A stretch of DNA of 64,000 nucleotides from Phocoena phocoena (taxonomy: Eukaryota; Chordata; Mammalia; Artiodactyla; Phocoenidae): NCBI RefSeq assembly GCF_963924675.1, contig NC_089238.1:47944879-48008878 (forward strand). The letters are read 5' to 3'. This document shows positions 48,306 through 60,800 of the stretch, in pieces. Below the pieces are notes generated by a model. It saw only the letters and a program-made list of their open reading frames with translations. It ran no database searches and was not told the DNA's origin. A program made the position numbers and the translations under genes. Within the stretch, counting starts at the first letter, position 1; every line of letters starts with the position of its first letter.

Positions 48306-49560
48306 CTAAATTCTGATCAAACAGCTGGCTGAAGACCCACTGTTTTCAATTTACCATCACATTCTTATGATTTCACTTGGGGGAGGAGGAGGATGTAAAA
48401 TATAACCTTTATGTAATCTGCTTCTCTGAGTTCAGAGAGTTTGAGAAAACCCAAACTCCCCCCCACCCCCAGCCCCAACCTGGTCATCAGGTCTCAATCA
48501 AGGGGCTGAAGCAAGTTACCAGATGGGATCTGAATTCTTGCTTCTCTAAAGTTTATGCTGAATTCAAGGATAAGTTAAGTAGAAAATTTTCGACTGGGCG
48601 TAAAAGCAAGGAAGTGATGATGAAAAATATACTTTTTTATTGATGTCCAAGTTTCTTTTTCTTCATAAAGAATCTTCCTTAATGTTGTGATTGTTTGTTG
48701 TAAAAATGATGTAGAAAGGCAGGATGCTATCCATGTAAACTGTCAGTAAGCATCCTTGATAAACTGGTGAAAGAAATCAGAGTATTCACTGGAAAGAATT
48801 TCAACCCCATGCTGACTTCAAGCAAGTATAATTTAATGGAAACATCAATGACAAAATATTCCTATGGTCAATGTACAGACCTATAAATTATTAAATCCTC
48901 CAAGGCTGTGAAGGGACGGGCAAATTCAGTGTTCAAAGTGTTTCAGGCAAATGTGTTTTAAAAGATTTTCTGCTTGAGGCACACATAGAACACCTTACTT
49001 TGTTCCCTTGTAAAAGACTAATCGAGTAGCTTAGAGCATCATAAAAATGATCCTCTCCCCCAGGGAATGGGAAACACCATTTTATTTTTTACATTGTTCA
49101 TTCTGGGCACACAAAGGAATTATACTTGCTGCTGATGCAGAAGATGAGTGAGCCCTTACATAAACACACTGAGAATGAGGATTTATAGAGGTAGATTCTA
49201 GAGGGGACTTTGGGATTAGGCATTAGTTCACATTCACTGTCTTCTAACAGCTGACCCTGCACCTCCGGGCAAGGGTCCTGCACACCAAGACCCGCTTGGA
49301 ACTTAGCAAAATCCCAACGTGAAGAGCCTAGCTCAGAGAGACATGTTATAAATACAAACTTACTCCGTTTTCTCCCAGTTTCAAGGATGACATTGAGACT
49401 ATATGGATTGCAACAGCTGATGAAGCTAAACATTTCATTTCCAGCAAAAGGAACCAATATATTACTTGCTCTGAATAACGACATGCATCACACATGTTAA
49501 CTCAGAAAAAATGCATTACACTTTTTTCTGCATTAAAATTTAAAGGTCATGGTTTAAGTC
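48306..49560. other. Unassigned sequence
   Basis: Contains C-rich 'cccccccaccccc' near 48,460. The longest frame outside known repeats is 128 codons on the minus strand (49,098-49,484). It has no recognisable domain, no signal peptide and no splice or promoter context, and is most likely chance. Confidence 0.35.
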
Positions 49561-49782
49561 AGGATTTCTTAGTCTCGGCACTATTAACATTTTGGGCTGA
49601 ATAGCTCTTTTTCGGGGTGGGGGAGGTGCCATCCTGTGCATTGGAGGATACTTAGCAGCATTCCACCTCTACCCACTAGAAGCCAGTAGCCTCTGTCCCT
49701 AGTTTGTGACAACCGAAAATATCTCCAGACATTACCAAACATCCCCTGGGGAGGAGGGCAAAATTGCCCCTGAGAACCACTG
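49561..49782 (-). mobile_element. MER20 hAT-type DNA transposon
   Basis: 'ggcactattaacattttggg', 'atcctgtgcattggaggata', 'atctccagacattaccaaac', 'ccctgagaaccactg'. Full length, about 222 bp. Flanks 'gtttaagt' and 'atttaaat' may be a decayed 8-bp duplication. Confidence 0.9.
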
Positions 49783-51215
49783 ATTTAAATTAATATTTTA
49801 CAGAGTTCCCTTATATATGTGCATGTAATACACACACTCATATATACTGGACCTTTATCAGGGTGTACAGGTGCACATGAGCACGTAAAAATCATAACAT
49901 ATCTAAGTACTTTACAAAACACATGAAATAAAACTTCAGTGCAATCAGTGTCAAGGCAAATCAAGAGGGACAATAATGATCTCAGATTATATATTCATGC
50001 GCCAAGGTTTTTTTGTTGAACATTTGCTTCGAATATCATTATGTTAATTATAAAAGCACCCATCATTATAATTAAACAAAATAAAGTATTCTAAAAATGT
50101 TTGTTGAGCAAATTGAATGAGCCAGATGCTAGTCCAAGGGTTTGGGCTGAAGTACAGAAATGAAGCAAATGGATCCCTGCCTTCGTGAAGCTTACAGTAG
50201 AGGGTAGTCATGTAATAATTAAATACGCACGCAAGCAAATATAAAATTAACCATTGTGACACGAGCTCTGAAGACAAGGTTTATGGTAGAGACTCTTCGC
50301 GAAGGAAGCGAATTGTAATACATGTGCTGTGCATAACCGCACATATGTCACATGTCAACAATGGTCATATTATCATTTAAGTCAATGGTGGTGCTCGTGG
50401 AATTCCAACAGAGTACTGGAATAGGTAGTTGGAATCAAGGGACAGGTGATCTGAGTGATCCATGGAGGCTGACAATCTCAGTCTGCTGCAGGTAAAATGA
50501 AGAAAGACTGGGGGTCAGGTTAAACTATCAATCCACAGGCTGGAAGAAAGTAGGGAGACTAGAACAAGGAAAAAGAATGATATTATACAGCAAATATATG
50601 CATTCTAATAAGAACTGCAGCTGAAGTACACACACATACCTATTTGTATACATAACATTTATATATTATAAGATTTTAAATAACAATTCTGTTTGATAAA
50701 AATCTTATAAAGAAAAAGACTTGGGGATTTTAAATTTCTGAGCATCAATTTTCCTCAGCAAGATAAAGGGAGCTGATTTATATGGTGGCTTTTAAGCACA
50801 AGATACAGGGGTACAATTGTATTTAGAGCTTGTCTACTGAGTGAGTACCCAAATCCATGGAACAAGTGCTATGACAAAGATGATCACTTTGATAGTAAGT
50901 TATTTCTCACTTCTGCTGGGAGTCCAAAGTGGGTTAGGATTGGGTGGTAGGGGCAAGGTTCTGGCTCCCATAGCTGATCAGATAGAAATTCCACTATCTT
51001 GTAGCTGAAACTTCTGGAGCACCATGGCAGGGAAGGAGGATCAAATTGTGGCCTTTCACTGGCCATTTCACTGGACATAAAAGTCACATGGTATTGCCTA
51101 ACCATGCAGGGGAGAAAATTAAATATTTGGAGAATGTTAGTATGTCTGCTACAGACATCAAGATATATATATATTTATAGAAGTTTTGTATACTTTACAA
51201 CAGTGTTTGTGTTTA
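49783..51215. other. Unassigned sequence
   Basis: About 50,110-50,230 ('gatccctgccttcgtgaagc') resembles a common old interspersed repeat I cannot name. No gene supported. Confidence 0.35.
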
Positions 51216-51219
51216 GAAC

Positions 51220-51545
51220 TATGGTGTCTGTGACAGAAACAAAAGAGAAGGAACTAAATGACCATCAGTATAGGTAGGTTAAATACCACCATAGGGTGGC
51301 GTACTATGGGGTGGAATACTGTGGAGGAGGTCTTCCTGTGCTTATTTGGAAAGAGCTAAAAGATGTATTGCTAAGGACAAAGAAGAAAACATAGGGGAAC
51401 TTTTATAGTATGAAACTTCTGCTGGCAAAATTGGGGACTGGGCGTCAAAAGGGAGACTTTTTTTTTTACTTGGTAGCCTTTTATACTATTTGGATTACTT
51501 ACTTTTTGAATTTTTCGTTTTTACTATGCATTTAATCAAGCATTA
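51220..51545 (+). mobile_element. Old L1M 3' end
   Basis: 'aaatgaccatcagtataggt', 'ggggtggaatactgtggagg', 'aaaagatgtattgctaagga' and 'gccttttatactatttggat' follow an old L1M 3'UTR. Confidence 0.6.
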
Positions 51546-52195
51546 CTGAATTAATAGGCTAAGAGAATATAATGGCTGTATTTTGACAACTCAGATGAGA
51601 GACATATTATGACTGTAACAATATCACTGGAACCCGTTCAGAAATCATGGTGCATAAAGGGAAGAATCTTTAGAAGCAGTATGAGCTTAGAGCAATTTTA
51701 ACTTGTTCTCTTTCCTGAGCCTAAAATTGTTCAATGAGCTCCAACTCCGGCTGGCATTTTGACCATCAATTATCACTGTGTATTTATAGATATGCTCTTT
51801 CCCAGCAATTTCAGAAGGTTAAAGCAAATCTATATAATCAGTCTATTATTTGCCAGAAGATGAAGTGCCATTGAGGCTTGTGTAATCAAAGGAAAATGGT
51901 TCCAAAGATAACTTTAGCATTGGCTGGTGTTAAATGTTGAAAGAAAGAGCTTTTCAAATATAAGGTAAACGTATATACTTAGTTCCAAATATAGCCAGAT
52001 CGGGGCTTAAAAACTACAGCCCTTCGTAATACGATTTTACTGGTGCACCGTCACAGCAGTATATTATTGGAATTATGTTTTGTAGGAGTGATGGATTTGT
52101 CTTGAGTCAGTCTTAGCAGCTTGGTGCACTCTGGTGCAACTGCAAGCTTTAAGAGATTCTTCCTCTGGTCAGTCACAAGTTTTCCTCTTTCACCC
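51546..52195. other. Repeat-poor unique sequence
   Basis: Nothing named; candidate for conservation testing, along with 54,040-54,330. Confidence 0.35.
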
Positions 52196-52199
52196 AATC

Positions 52200-52482
52200 A
52201 GTATTTATGGTTCAGACAGAAAGTCAGAGTCACTTCCTCGGAGACACCTCTTCTGCCCCCGAGACCGGGTTAGGACCCTTGAGTGGATAATTTGAGCCTG
52301 CTTTACAGTTTTCCTCAGCTCTGCTTATTACACCATCCAGTTAAAGTTTGTGCTTGACCTGACTTGCCTGCCTCACATGACTGTAAGCTCCGAGTCGGCT
52401 TTGCTCACCACTGTAAGCACACCTCTGATGTCAGTTGCTGAAACATAGGAGGTTTCAAAAGATAGCTATTGAATGAATGCGT
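52200..52482 (+). mobile_element. L2 LINE 3' end
   Basis: 'gactgtaagctccgagtcgg' followed by 'agatagctattgaatgaatg' is the characteristic L2 terminus; upstream text fits at low identity. Confidence 0.65.
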
Positions 52483-53940
52483 GCTGGCAGATGTACGTGT
52501 CCGTGTTCATGTGCAGGTGTGTGTGTCCTGTGCAGGGTAACTTACAAGAAGAGGCCGGGGTACTGAAGGGAGGGTAAAGAGTCATGTCTTCCCCTCTCAT
52601 GTGAAAAGAACTCAAAGAGAATGATGTACTGCGTTGGAGTCTGCTCTGAATCACCCTGCAGGACATGGAGAACCAAGGCAAACCCTACATTTTCTGGCCC
52701 TAGTCCCACTGTGGTGTGATTTTTGAAATCATATCTCAGGCTTTGGGAAACATCCTCTGGCCACTGGACCGTTATGTTCACCAGACTGTCCTGGCTGCGG
52801 GTGGGGATGGGGAAAGATACTGAGATTATATGAACCCCTGTCAGTAGGAGGTGGATTTTCCTGTAGAGGAATGAAGGTATAGACTGTCAGGCTTTGAAAA
52901 CATGGTATTAATCTATGGGGTAGTAGACCATTAAATATCATGGAAAAGGCAATTAGAACTAGCAGTGGGGGTCATTTTGGGGGACGACACCATGAGAAGG
53001 GCTTGGTCTTTTTCCCTCCTGTAAACAGTCACATTTCATTTGCTATATTGTACTTTCTTCTCAACTTCCCTAAACTATCAGTAAAGTCTGTTCCTCATAC
53101 TCAGCCTTTCTCCCAGTGGCAGACTGAGGAATTAAGACAAGGTTGTTAAGTGGTGGCACTCTGCTCACCTAGGAAGATCTGTGCCCTTGGAGCTCCAGGC
53201 TGGAATATATCTAGGTCATCAGAGAAGCGAGGCAGAATTGTAATCAGATGATCTCAGGGCTGATGATGATGATGGAGATTGATCCCTGGGGAGGGCAAAG
53301 GAAGTGTAGACGATAGACAGCACAGGAATTACAGTGATGTTGAGGGATGAGAAAAGGCTATGTGTAATTGTACAGCGAGAGTAGAGGCTGCACTGAAAAG
53401 TTGCATCAAGTTGTGCCCTTGGTAAGGAGTGCCAAGATTATTCTGCAACCAAAGGGGGATCATCTGTAGTTTCTGAGCAGTTGAAATCTCTCATCTTTCT
53501 AGGTTTCAGAAAGATAACCTGAGTAGTCAAAGTGAAGGGAGGGCAAACCAGTGCTGAAGTCATTAAAATGTAAGTGCAAGAAAGAATAGATTCTAAAAAA
53601 TAGAGATTCTGATTTCTTATGTTCTAGTTTTGTAAGTATGATAAGTTGATTGTTTTCACTTGAAATTTTAAAAATTTATTAAAATTGTGGGAAAATTATC
53701 AACTTAGAAGACATACCCGTGTTGGGGAAGGGTATCAAGATTTTACTAAAGGATATCTGTTTTTTGACATTAGAAAACAGAAAAACAGAAAAACAATCTG
53801 CACAAGCTTAGGACCAATTAAAAAAGAAATAGCCACGTGTGTTATTGTTGGTCAATGCTTGATGGCATAGTTGACTCAGCTGGAATCAGGAAAAGAGATA
53901 CATTTGTATCGTTAAAGAATGAGGTTTATTATACCACTGG
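52483..53940. other. Unassigned sequence
   Basis: Moderately GC-rich to 53,500. Frames of 69-79 codons at 52,542-53,149 show no domain. Confidence 0.35.
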
Positions 53941-53945
53941 AGGAT

Positions 53946-54015
53946 GTGTGTGTTGTGTGTGTGTTTGTAGGCATGTGTGTATGTTGTATACATATGCAAC
54001 ACACACACACACACA
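53946..54015. repeat. (TG)n/(AC)n inverted simple repeat
   Basis: A TG-rich tract is followed by an AC tract with a short spacer ('gttgtatacatatgcaac', 53,983-54,000), so the strand can fold back on itself. Confidence 0.85.
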
Positions 54016-54451
54016 TTTTGTCTGTCTCCATGAAATTTAACTTCTCACCAGGGATTTTAAAAAAGTAAATACTGTAGCAATGCTAATTTTATTATCTGAC
54101 AGAACTTCTTTTCCCAATAATTGCTCTTCAAGAATTAAATGCTAAATCAGCAAACTTCTATTCAGTCGATCTGCTATTATGCAAGATTATGCAATTTCTG
54201 TTAAGTGGTTCCCAGAGGCTTCCAAAACAGGTTAACTTTGTCCTAAATGTAGATTAATTTCTTTACTATTTCCCAGCCTTGTTTAACCTCTTTAGCGTGA
54301 AACATGATTAGTTTATCTCATATTTTTATTTGATTTACATATCAAGAAAATTAACTCTCAGAAATGTTCATTCCTTTGGTACTTTTTAGGCAGTATAGCA
54401 ATAGAGGTTTCGATATTGATTTTGGTCATACTTTTTTTGGTTCTTTTACCT

Positions 54452-54454
<3 letters not shown>
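54016..54454. other. Repeat-poor unique sequence
   Basis: No repeat or gene recognised; balanced composition at 54,060-54,310. Confidence 0.35.

Positions 54455-54492
<38 letters not shown>
54455..54492. repeat. (TA)n microsatellite
   Basis: About 19 TA units. Confidence 0.97.
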
Positions 54493-54497
<5 letters not shown>

Positions 54498-55195
54498 TTG
54501 TATAAACTCTGATGACATTTAGGAAATTTCATGTTGCTGTAGAAGTTTCTCCTGTGAATAAAGGATATTTGTTCAAGGAAATAAAGGGAATTACTGCAAA
54601 CGTGGCAGGACCTTTGTTCAGTGTACCCTGTTAAGTAATATACGTACTTTATTTGGCCTGTGCTTCCTTAGTATATAATTCCTTAAAAATATGAGAATGT
54701 AGCATCATCGGCTGGCCCAGAAGCAATGTTATTAACCTGTGTGGTCAGGGCACTTGGAGCCATGTGGGAGCAGTTAACCAGCTAATGGATATTTCTGTAG
54801 GGAGAAGGTGTCCAGTCATGACGTATGAGTCACACAGCCCAAGTGGACGGAATCATGATTCCACAACCACAGGTCCTTTCTCCGGGTTGTTTTGCAGTCT
54901 GTCTGTGTGGACTTTTTCTCCTCCTGTGCCACTTTACCATCGCCAGTCATTAATTTATTAAATACATTGTTTACAAAATTATTAAATTTAACTATAGGAT
55001 AAAGGATGTTTTGAATTCACAAAAGAAACAAGTTTAATTACAAATTATGTTACTCATATCTGTAACTTGCACTGAAGTAAGGCCAGTTTTTAAAACATTA
55101 CAATGTATTTTTCACTACATATATATTTTATAGTTTTATTTTAATACAAGAAACTATAATAAACTATAAACAATAGGTCCAAATCTCACCACTAG
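54493..55195. other. Unassigned sequence
   Basis: AT-rich; a 65-codon frame at 54,764-54,961 lacks a domain. Confidence 0.4.
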
Positions 55196-55199
55196 ATAT

Positions 55200-55380
55200 A
55201 CCCTGGAATCACCCTTTCTAGGTGGTCTCACCTTCAAATTCCATCAACAGGGTGTAGGACATTATAAAGCATTTTAGTTTTTGCCTTTCTGGAAAGGGAA
55301 AAATGGTGTTTCATTGTTGTTTTAATTTGTATCAATATAAGTGATGTTCTCTATTCTTACTTATTGGCCATGGCCAAAAA
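55200..55380 (-). mobile_element. Probable old L1 fragment, antisense
   Basis: 'caaattccatcaacagggtg', 'attgttgttttaatttgtat' and 'ttattggccatggcc' resemble antisense old L1 3'UTR text. Confidence 0.5.
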
Positions 55381-55653
55381 TGCTTACTGCATCTAATTTA
55401 TGTTTAAATGTTTTAAAATATGTTTATTGGATAGAGCTATATATTACATGCAATTCCCAGGATATGAGATAATTTCCGTCATGTATACACGTATAATAAT
55501 TAAACTTTAATAACTTATTCTCCATAATAATTGGTAAAATCTGAGAAAACGTGAATAGTATCAGTCATATATATTGTTCATAAAGACATGTTTTGGATTT
55601 CTTATCAAGCAGGAGAACAAAGCAATAAGTTGTCATCCTATTGCGAACCAGAC

Positions 55654-55838
55654 CAGTGGTTCTCATAGTGGGGTCCTCAGCCAGAAGCATCAGCATCACA
55701 TGGGAACTTGTTAGAAATACAAAATTTGGGGCCCCCTAAAACCTACTGATCAGAATCTTGGTGTGGGGCCCTCAATCTGTGTTTTAACAAGCCCTCCAGG
55801 TGATTATGATGAGGCACCTTGAAGTTTGAGAATAACTA
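55654..55838 (+). mobile_element. MER5A hAT-type DNA transposon
   Basis: Starts 'cagtggttctcatagtgggg', holds 'gcatcacatgggaacttgtt' and 'ctgatcagaatcttggtgtg', and ends 'ccaggtgattatgatgaggc' then 'gaagtttgagaataac'. Nearly full length. Confidence 0.88.
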
Positions 55839-55931
55839 GACTAGATCAGCAGTGAAGAGCCTCACGTGAGATGTTGCTTGAGTTATTTTCCTCATCCCCT
55901 GCATCACGTCACTATGCATATTTTCTAAGGC

Positions 55932-55950
55932 TTCCCCCCCTCCTCCCTCT

Positions 55951-56021
<71 letters not shown>
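55932..56021. repeat. Compound (CT)n(CA)n microsatellite
   Basis: C-rich lead-in at 55,933-55,952, then about 14 CT units to 55,980, then 20 CA units to 56,021. Same purine/pyrimidine switch as at 27,265 but in the opposite order. Confidence 0.98.
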
Positions 56022-56024
<3 letters not shown>

Positions 56025-56400
56025 CCATCTATTTGTGTCTTTACCCTTTAATCTTTTCCAGATAATAGCTTCATTAATGTATTGCTACATGTGGAGAATC
56101 TGTTAGCTTTTAAGATAAAAAGTTCATTTGCTAAACTTTCCCCATATGTTCAGACTCAAAGTGTTTGCTCTGATTGCTACGTATAAACAAAAAGCATATC
56201 GCTCAGTTTGGTACAACTTTAAGAATACTTTTGTGGACTTGCCTTAGCACTGTTTGGAACATGCTCTATTAAACTCTAAAACCTTTCATACTAGAGGTCA
56301 TTATAGAAGCCTTAATGTGTGTCAGGATTTTAGATGGAAAATTTCAAATAAAAGCTTACTTGTTCCCAAACACAATGAGTGGAATATAAGTATTATTACT
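56022..56400. other. Unassigned sequence
   Basis: Nothing recognised. Confidence 0.4.
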
Positions 56401-56404
56401 ACCA

Positions 56405-56650
56405 CTATTATTATTTATTTATTTTTAATTAAAAATGTATTGAGGTAACATTGGTTTATAATATTACATGTTCCATGTGTAAGACATTATATTTAAACTT
56501 CTGTATACACTACAGTGTACTCACCACCAAAAGTTTAGTTTCTGTCGGTCACCCTATGGTTGATCCCTGTTACCCATTTCACCCTCCCCTACTGTCTGTC
56601 TGGTAACCACTACTCTGTTCTCTATATCTACATGTTTGTTTTTGTTTACC
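56405..56650 (-). mobile_element. L1 3'UTR fragment, antisense
   Basis: 'aaatgtattgaggtaacatt', 'acactacagtgtactcacca' and 'ggtaaccactactctgttct' follow antisense L1 3'UTR. Confidence 0.65.
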
Positions 56651-57250
56651 ACTGTTATTGTTAAAACTGTGTGTGTTAATATCTTTACATACATTATTTC
56701 CTTCAATCCTTATAATAACTTATTCTCATACACATAAGTCTGCTGGAATATACATTATGAAAAAAGAATTGGATAGACACTCAAAATTTTAAATTTGTAT
56801 GATTGAGGCTATTTAATTAAATTCTACTCATCAGAACAGATTCTAAATAGACTTTGGATTAACCTAATGGCTTTTAATGAAATAAAATTTTATTGAAGTT
56901 ATCATATTTGATATTTATGCAATTCTCATGTTATCTAATATTGTACCATTTAAAGTGGGGTTTAGTAGTAGGCTTTTCTTTCTATTTAAATAATTCTTTG
57001 GAAAGATTATTTGTGTTCTAAGGAACTGTAACTACGGTACTGTGAATTTGTATACCTTCTAGGCTGAGGAGTTTCTGGATAATTTATAAAAGTTTTCTTT
57101 TTTGTACGACATTTCAGTGCAACTCATCATTTTCTAAACGTTAAGGATCTGTAAATTCATGGCTTCAGAGAATGGTACAGTATTGAAAATGCAATAAAGA
57201 ATAAGAAAATGGAACCTATTCTTCCATAAATAAGTTCACTCTGGTCCCGT
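56651..57250. other. Unassigned AT-rich sequence
   Basis: No gene or named repeat. Confidence 0.4.
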
Positions 57251-57268
57251 AAAAGTTAATCAGAATTT

Positions 57269-57597
57269 GGGCTTCCCTGGTGGTGCAGTGGTTAAGAATC
57301 CACCTGCCAATGCAGGGGACGTGGGTTCGAGCCCTGGTCCGGGAAGATCCCACATGCCGTGGAGCAACTAAGCCCATGCGCCACAACTACTGAGCCTGCG
57401 CTCTAGAGCCCGTGAGCCACAACTACTGAGCCCTTGTGCCTAGAGCCCGTGCTCTGCACCAAGAGAAATCACCTCAAAGAGAAGCCCACGCACCACAATG
57501 AACAGTAGACCCTGCTCACCGCAACTAGAGAAAAGCCCGCGTGCAGCAACGAAGACCCAACGCAGCCAGAAATAAAATAAATAAATTTATTTTTTAA
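57269..57597 (+). mobile_element. CHR-family SINE, full-length older type
   Basis: Sense copy beginning 'gggcttccctggtggtgcag', with B box GGTTCGAGCCC, the 'ccacaactactgagcc' repeats and the 3' part 'gcagcaacgaagacccaacg', ending in an AAAT-rich tail. The left duplication is AAAAGTTAATCAGAATTTG (57,251-57,269). The right one is split by the next SINE. Confidence 0.96.
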
Positions 57598-57610
57598 AAA
57601 ATGTTAATCA

Positions 57611-57820
57611 TGGGGCTTCCCTGGTGGCACAGTTGTTGAGAGTCCGCCTGCCGATGCAGGGGACACGGGTTCGTGCCCTGGTCCGGGAAGATCCCACATG
57701 CCGCGGAGCGGCTGGGCCCGTGAGCCATGGCCACTGAGCCTGCGCGTCCGGAGCCTGTGCTCCGCAACGGGAGAGGCCACAACAGTGAGACGCCTGCATA
57801 CTGCAAAAAAAAAAAAAAAA
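57611..57820 (+). mobile_element. CHR-family SINE, short young type
   Basis: Begins 'tggggcttccctggtggcac', has B box GGTTCGTGCCC and a long A tail. It is inserted within the right-hand target-site copy of the older SINE: AAAAAATGTTAATCA occurs before (to 57,610) and after it (57,819-57,834), and 'gaatct' of the original duplication follows. Confidence 0.96.
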
Positions 57821-57840
57821 AAAAAATGTTAATCAGAATC

Positions 57841-60800
57841 TAAGAATACTGTAAGAGCATAGTGCCTATTTATTAAGTGTTACTTTATGAGCTACTCTTT
57901 TTGAACCAAACTTATAAAGAGCTATGCTTATTTTTGTTTTGGAGCCTATTCAAAAGACAATGCTAAGAAAATTGGAAGCACTCACTTTCTCATTTGCTAA
58001 AAAGTAACACAGTGGGATTATTACTAGAAGATGTATTTACCAAAAACAATTTAATAGAAGAGGGTACTTATATCAAATATTGGATTTTTTGGAATTAAAA
58101 CGTTGAGATATTTGAAGCACAGATAAAGTAAGAAATCTGGGTTTCTATAGTTATCAAACAGAGAAGAAACCTAAGGTATGTTAATCATCCTTTGTGGAAA
58201 ATGTAATTAACTTGTGCACTTAAGTGGCATTTTAATGATAGAAAAATGGAGATTGGACATAATGATTTTAGAGGAGAAATGGACATGATCTAGTGATTCT
58301 GCACTGATGAGACTTTGCCTTCCTTGAAGGACAGATATGCACAATTTTGTTTGTAAAAAATATATTCCATTACATTCAGAGAAACATTCTTGATTGGAAA
58401 TGTAATGTGGGATAAGGTATGTGTGAGGTAATTGGGCAAATTTATAATTTTTTGCCTACTCAAAGTTTACCTCCATCCTGGTTTTTGGGCATTACCCAGT
58501 GGGTTGACTGGTGAGAAGCAGAGGACTTCCTGCCAATATGGAAGCCATAGGGTGGGTCACACCTCCTTACTGACTCTCTGGCAGCCAGTGGGCGGGCATG
58601 CATCTGAGATTGGGCTGGTTACTTGCTTCCCACTCAAGCCAGGTGCTGATGAGTCCAAGACCGTGGGAGACACGGTTCCTAGCTCTTAGCTCCTAGGGCT
58701 GTCTTGGTTTCTGGGCAATTTCTAACCCAAGTCCTTGAGAAGAATCCCATGAGTTTGCATTATTTTTCTGTTATAATTCCTTCGTGCTTATGGTGACCAG
58801 TATTAGTTTCTTTTGCTTGCAACCAAGATATCTAATTTTGGAAAATATTTTTGCATATATTTCTTAAGGGTTTGCTAAAGTTTTAGTAATGTGCAGACGT
58901 TGCAGTTTTATTTACTGTGGAAAATCATGGCTATGCCTCCAAAAATTTACAACTTCCAGCAGTAGGTGAATCAGTATGGAAAGTGTAAGTACAGAGTAAT
59001 AAAATAATCTTAATGTTAATATGCATATTAAGAAACCAAAATATTATACAGGATATATTTTGAGGCAGCTCAATAAAGTGCCAAGGACTTCTCACACACG
59101 GTAGGAAAACTTGAAAAACTTTCCACTTTCCTTGGGAAAATTTGAAAAACAACTCTGTGTGTGTGAATATTTTGGGGTGTTTAAAAACCTATGCGTGACT
59201 TTCTCAAAGCTACCCAATCCAGAAACTTATTTTTTAACATGAACTGTTATCTCCAGAGGACACATATAATTTGAAAGGGAGCTTTAAGAATAAGATACAA
59301 TAACTGACTTTCCCAATAAAAATAAAATCCATCCATCTTTTCTCTTGCCTTCTCATAACTGAAAAGTTCTCATTTTAAATACTAATAATTCAAGTCTTTT
59401 GAAGCTGCTAAAATACTGAAAAGTTTATTTTCCAAATGTGCTGATAACCAAGTACACAGGTGACTCTACATAACCTACCTGCTAGCATAACTTCTTATCG
59501 GATATAAAGAAATAGATATATTTAAGGCATTTCTCCCTTTATAAACTCTGAACTAACACAGGTCCTATGTAAAGATAAAAAGGGAAACAAGCTGTTTGTT
59601 TCTGTATACTTTCATCTAAAATAGATCAAGTTGTACCTATCAACCTTGATTCCAAGTTCAGTAGTGAGACCTAGTTATGTGTTTACCAATATGAAGATTC
59701 CTGGCAGCCCAATCTTCAAAGAAATAACTGTCTCATAGTCTTTCACGGAGCTCAGTAAGGGGAATGATATAGGAGCTTTTTGAATCTGATAATGTTTGAT
59801 CTGCAACTAAATCTGGATATATATAATTTTCTTCCCTAGCATATCACATCTTATTCCTTAATAGAACTAAACAATACCTTTGTCTTCAAAAATGTTATTC
59901 AAAAATAGACAATAGGCTAAAGTATAAAGGTACTTTTAAGACGTTTTTTATAATGCAAAAAGTTTGCTGAACTGGAGGTTGATAAAACCCAAATATAAAT
60001 CTGTTGGCCACTGTCAGTTACCTGGAATTAATATCTGATTTAAAACTTAATTTCGTACTATATCCAAGTAAAAACTAAGTCACTGTGAAAGAACAAACGG
60101 GTATTTGGGATAGGAGGTGGCTTGTTTTAGACAATATTCCTTCATTGATTAGGGCAGCATTGGTGTGGGGACGGATAGTGATCAGGTGGACATTAGCACA
60201 TTAGTACCTGAATTATTAGTTACCTGAACAGCAAAGGGAGTTCTGTGACGTCCAAAATGCACAGTCCCTCACAGCCTTTGGTATAGAGGGTGGATGACCA
60301 TGCATTATCTAATAATAGTACATCCTTCATGTGGGGTATCCCCTGGAATTCTCCACCTTTATCTCTCATCATGCCAAGGTTGAGTCATTTTTCAGAATCC
60401 ACCTTGGACTTTTAGTTGAAAATGTTGCATTGACCACCTTGGTTTTTTCCTTTCTCAAATTCCACTGTCATGATAAGAATGCATTTTTTAAAATAATCAA
60501 CACATCTGGAAATGAAAGGAGTTCTGAGAGTCCACTGTTGACTGAAGATATCAACGGCTTTACTGGGAATCAGAAGGTGACTGAGAAATGGTAACTAATT
60601 TAGGAAGCAAAGTAATTCTGAGCCCAGAACCTTGTGTGAAGGAATAGTCAAACCATTAGCCCCAGAGGAACCCCAAGAAGCTTAGTACTCAGGGGTTTAC
60701 AGTTACCGCTTAGTGAGGGTCAAGCCCTGGGATGAAAAGAGGATGAAATTCTGTGGACAGAGCACAAAGGAAATTTTCTCCCCTCTGCACATGCAGGAGT

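Noticed and set aside
49098..49484. 128-codon minus-strand frame, the longest outside named repeats
   Set aside because: No recognisable domain, no splice or promoter context; a frame of this length is expected by chance in 64 kb.
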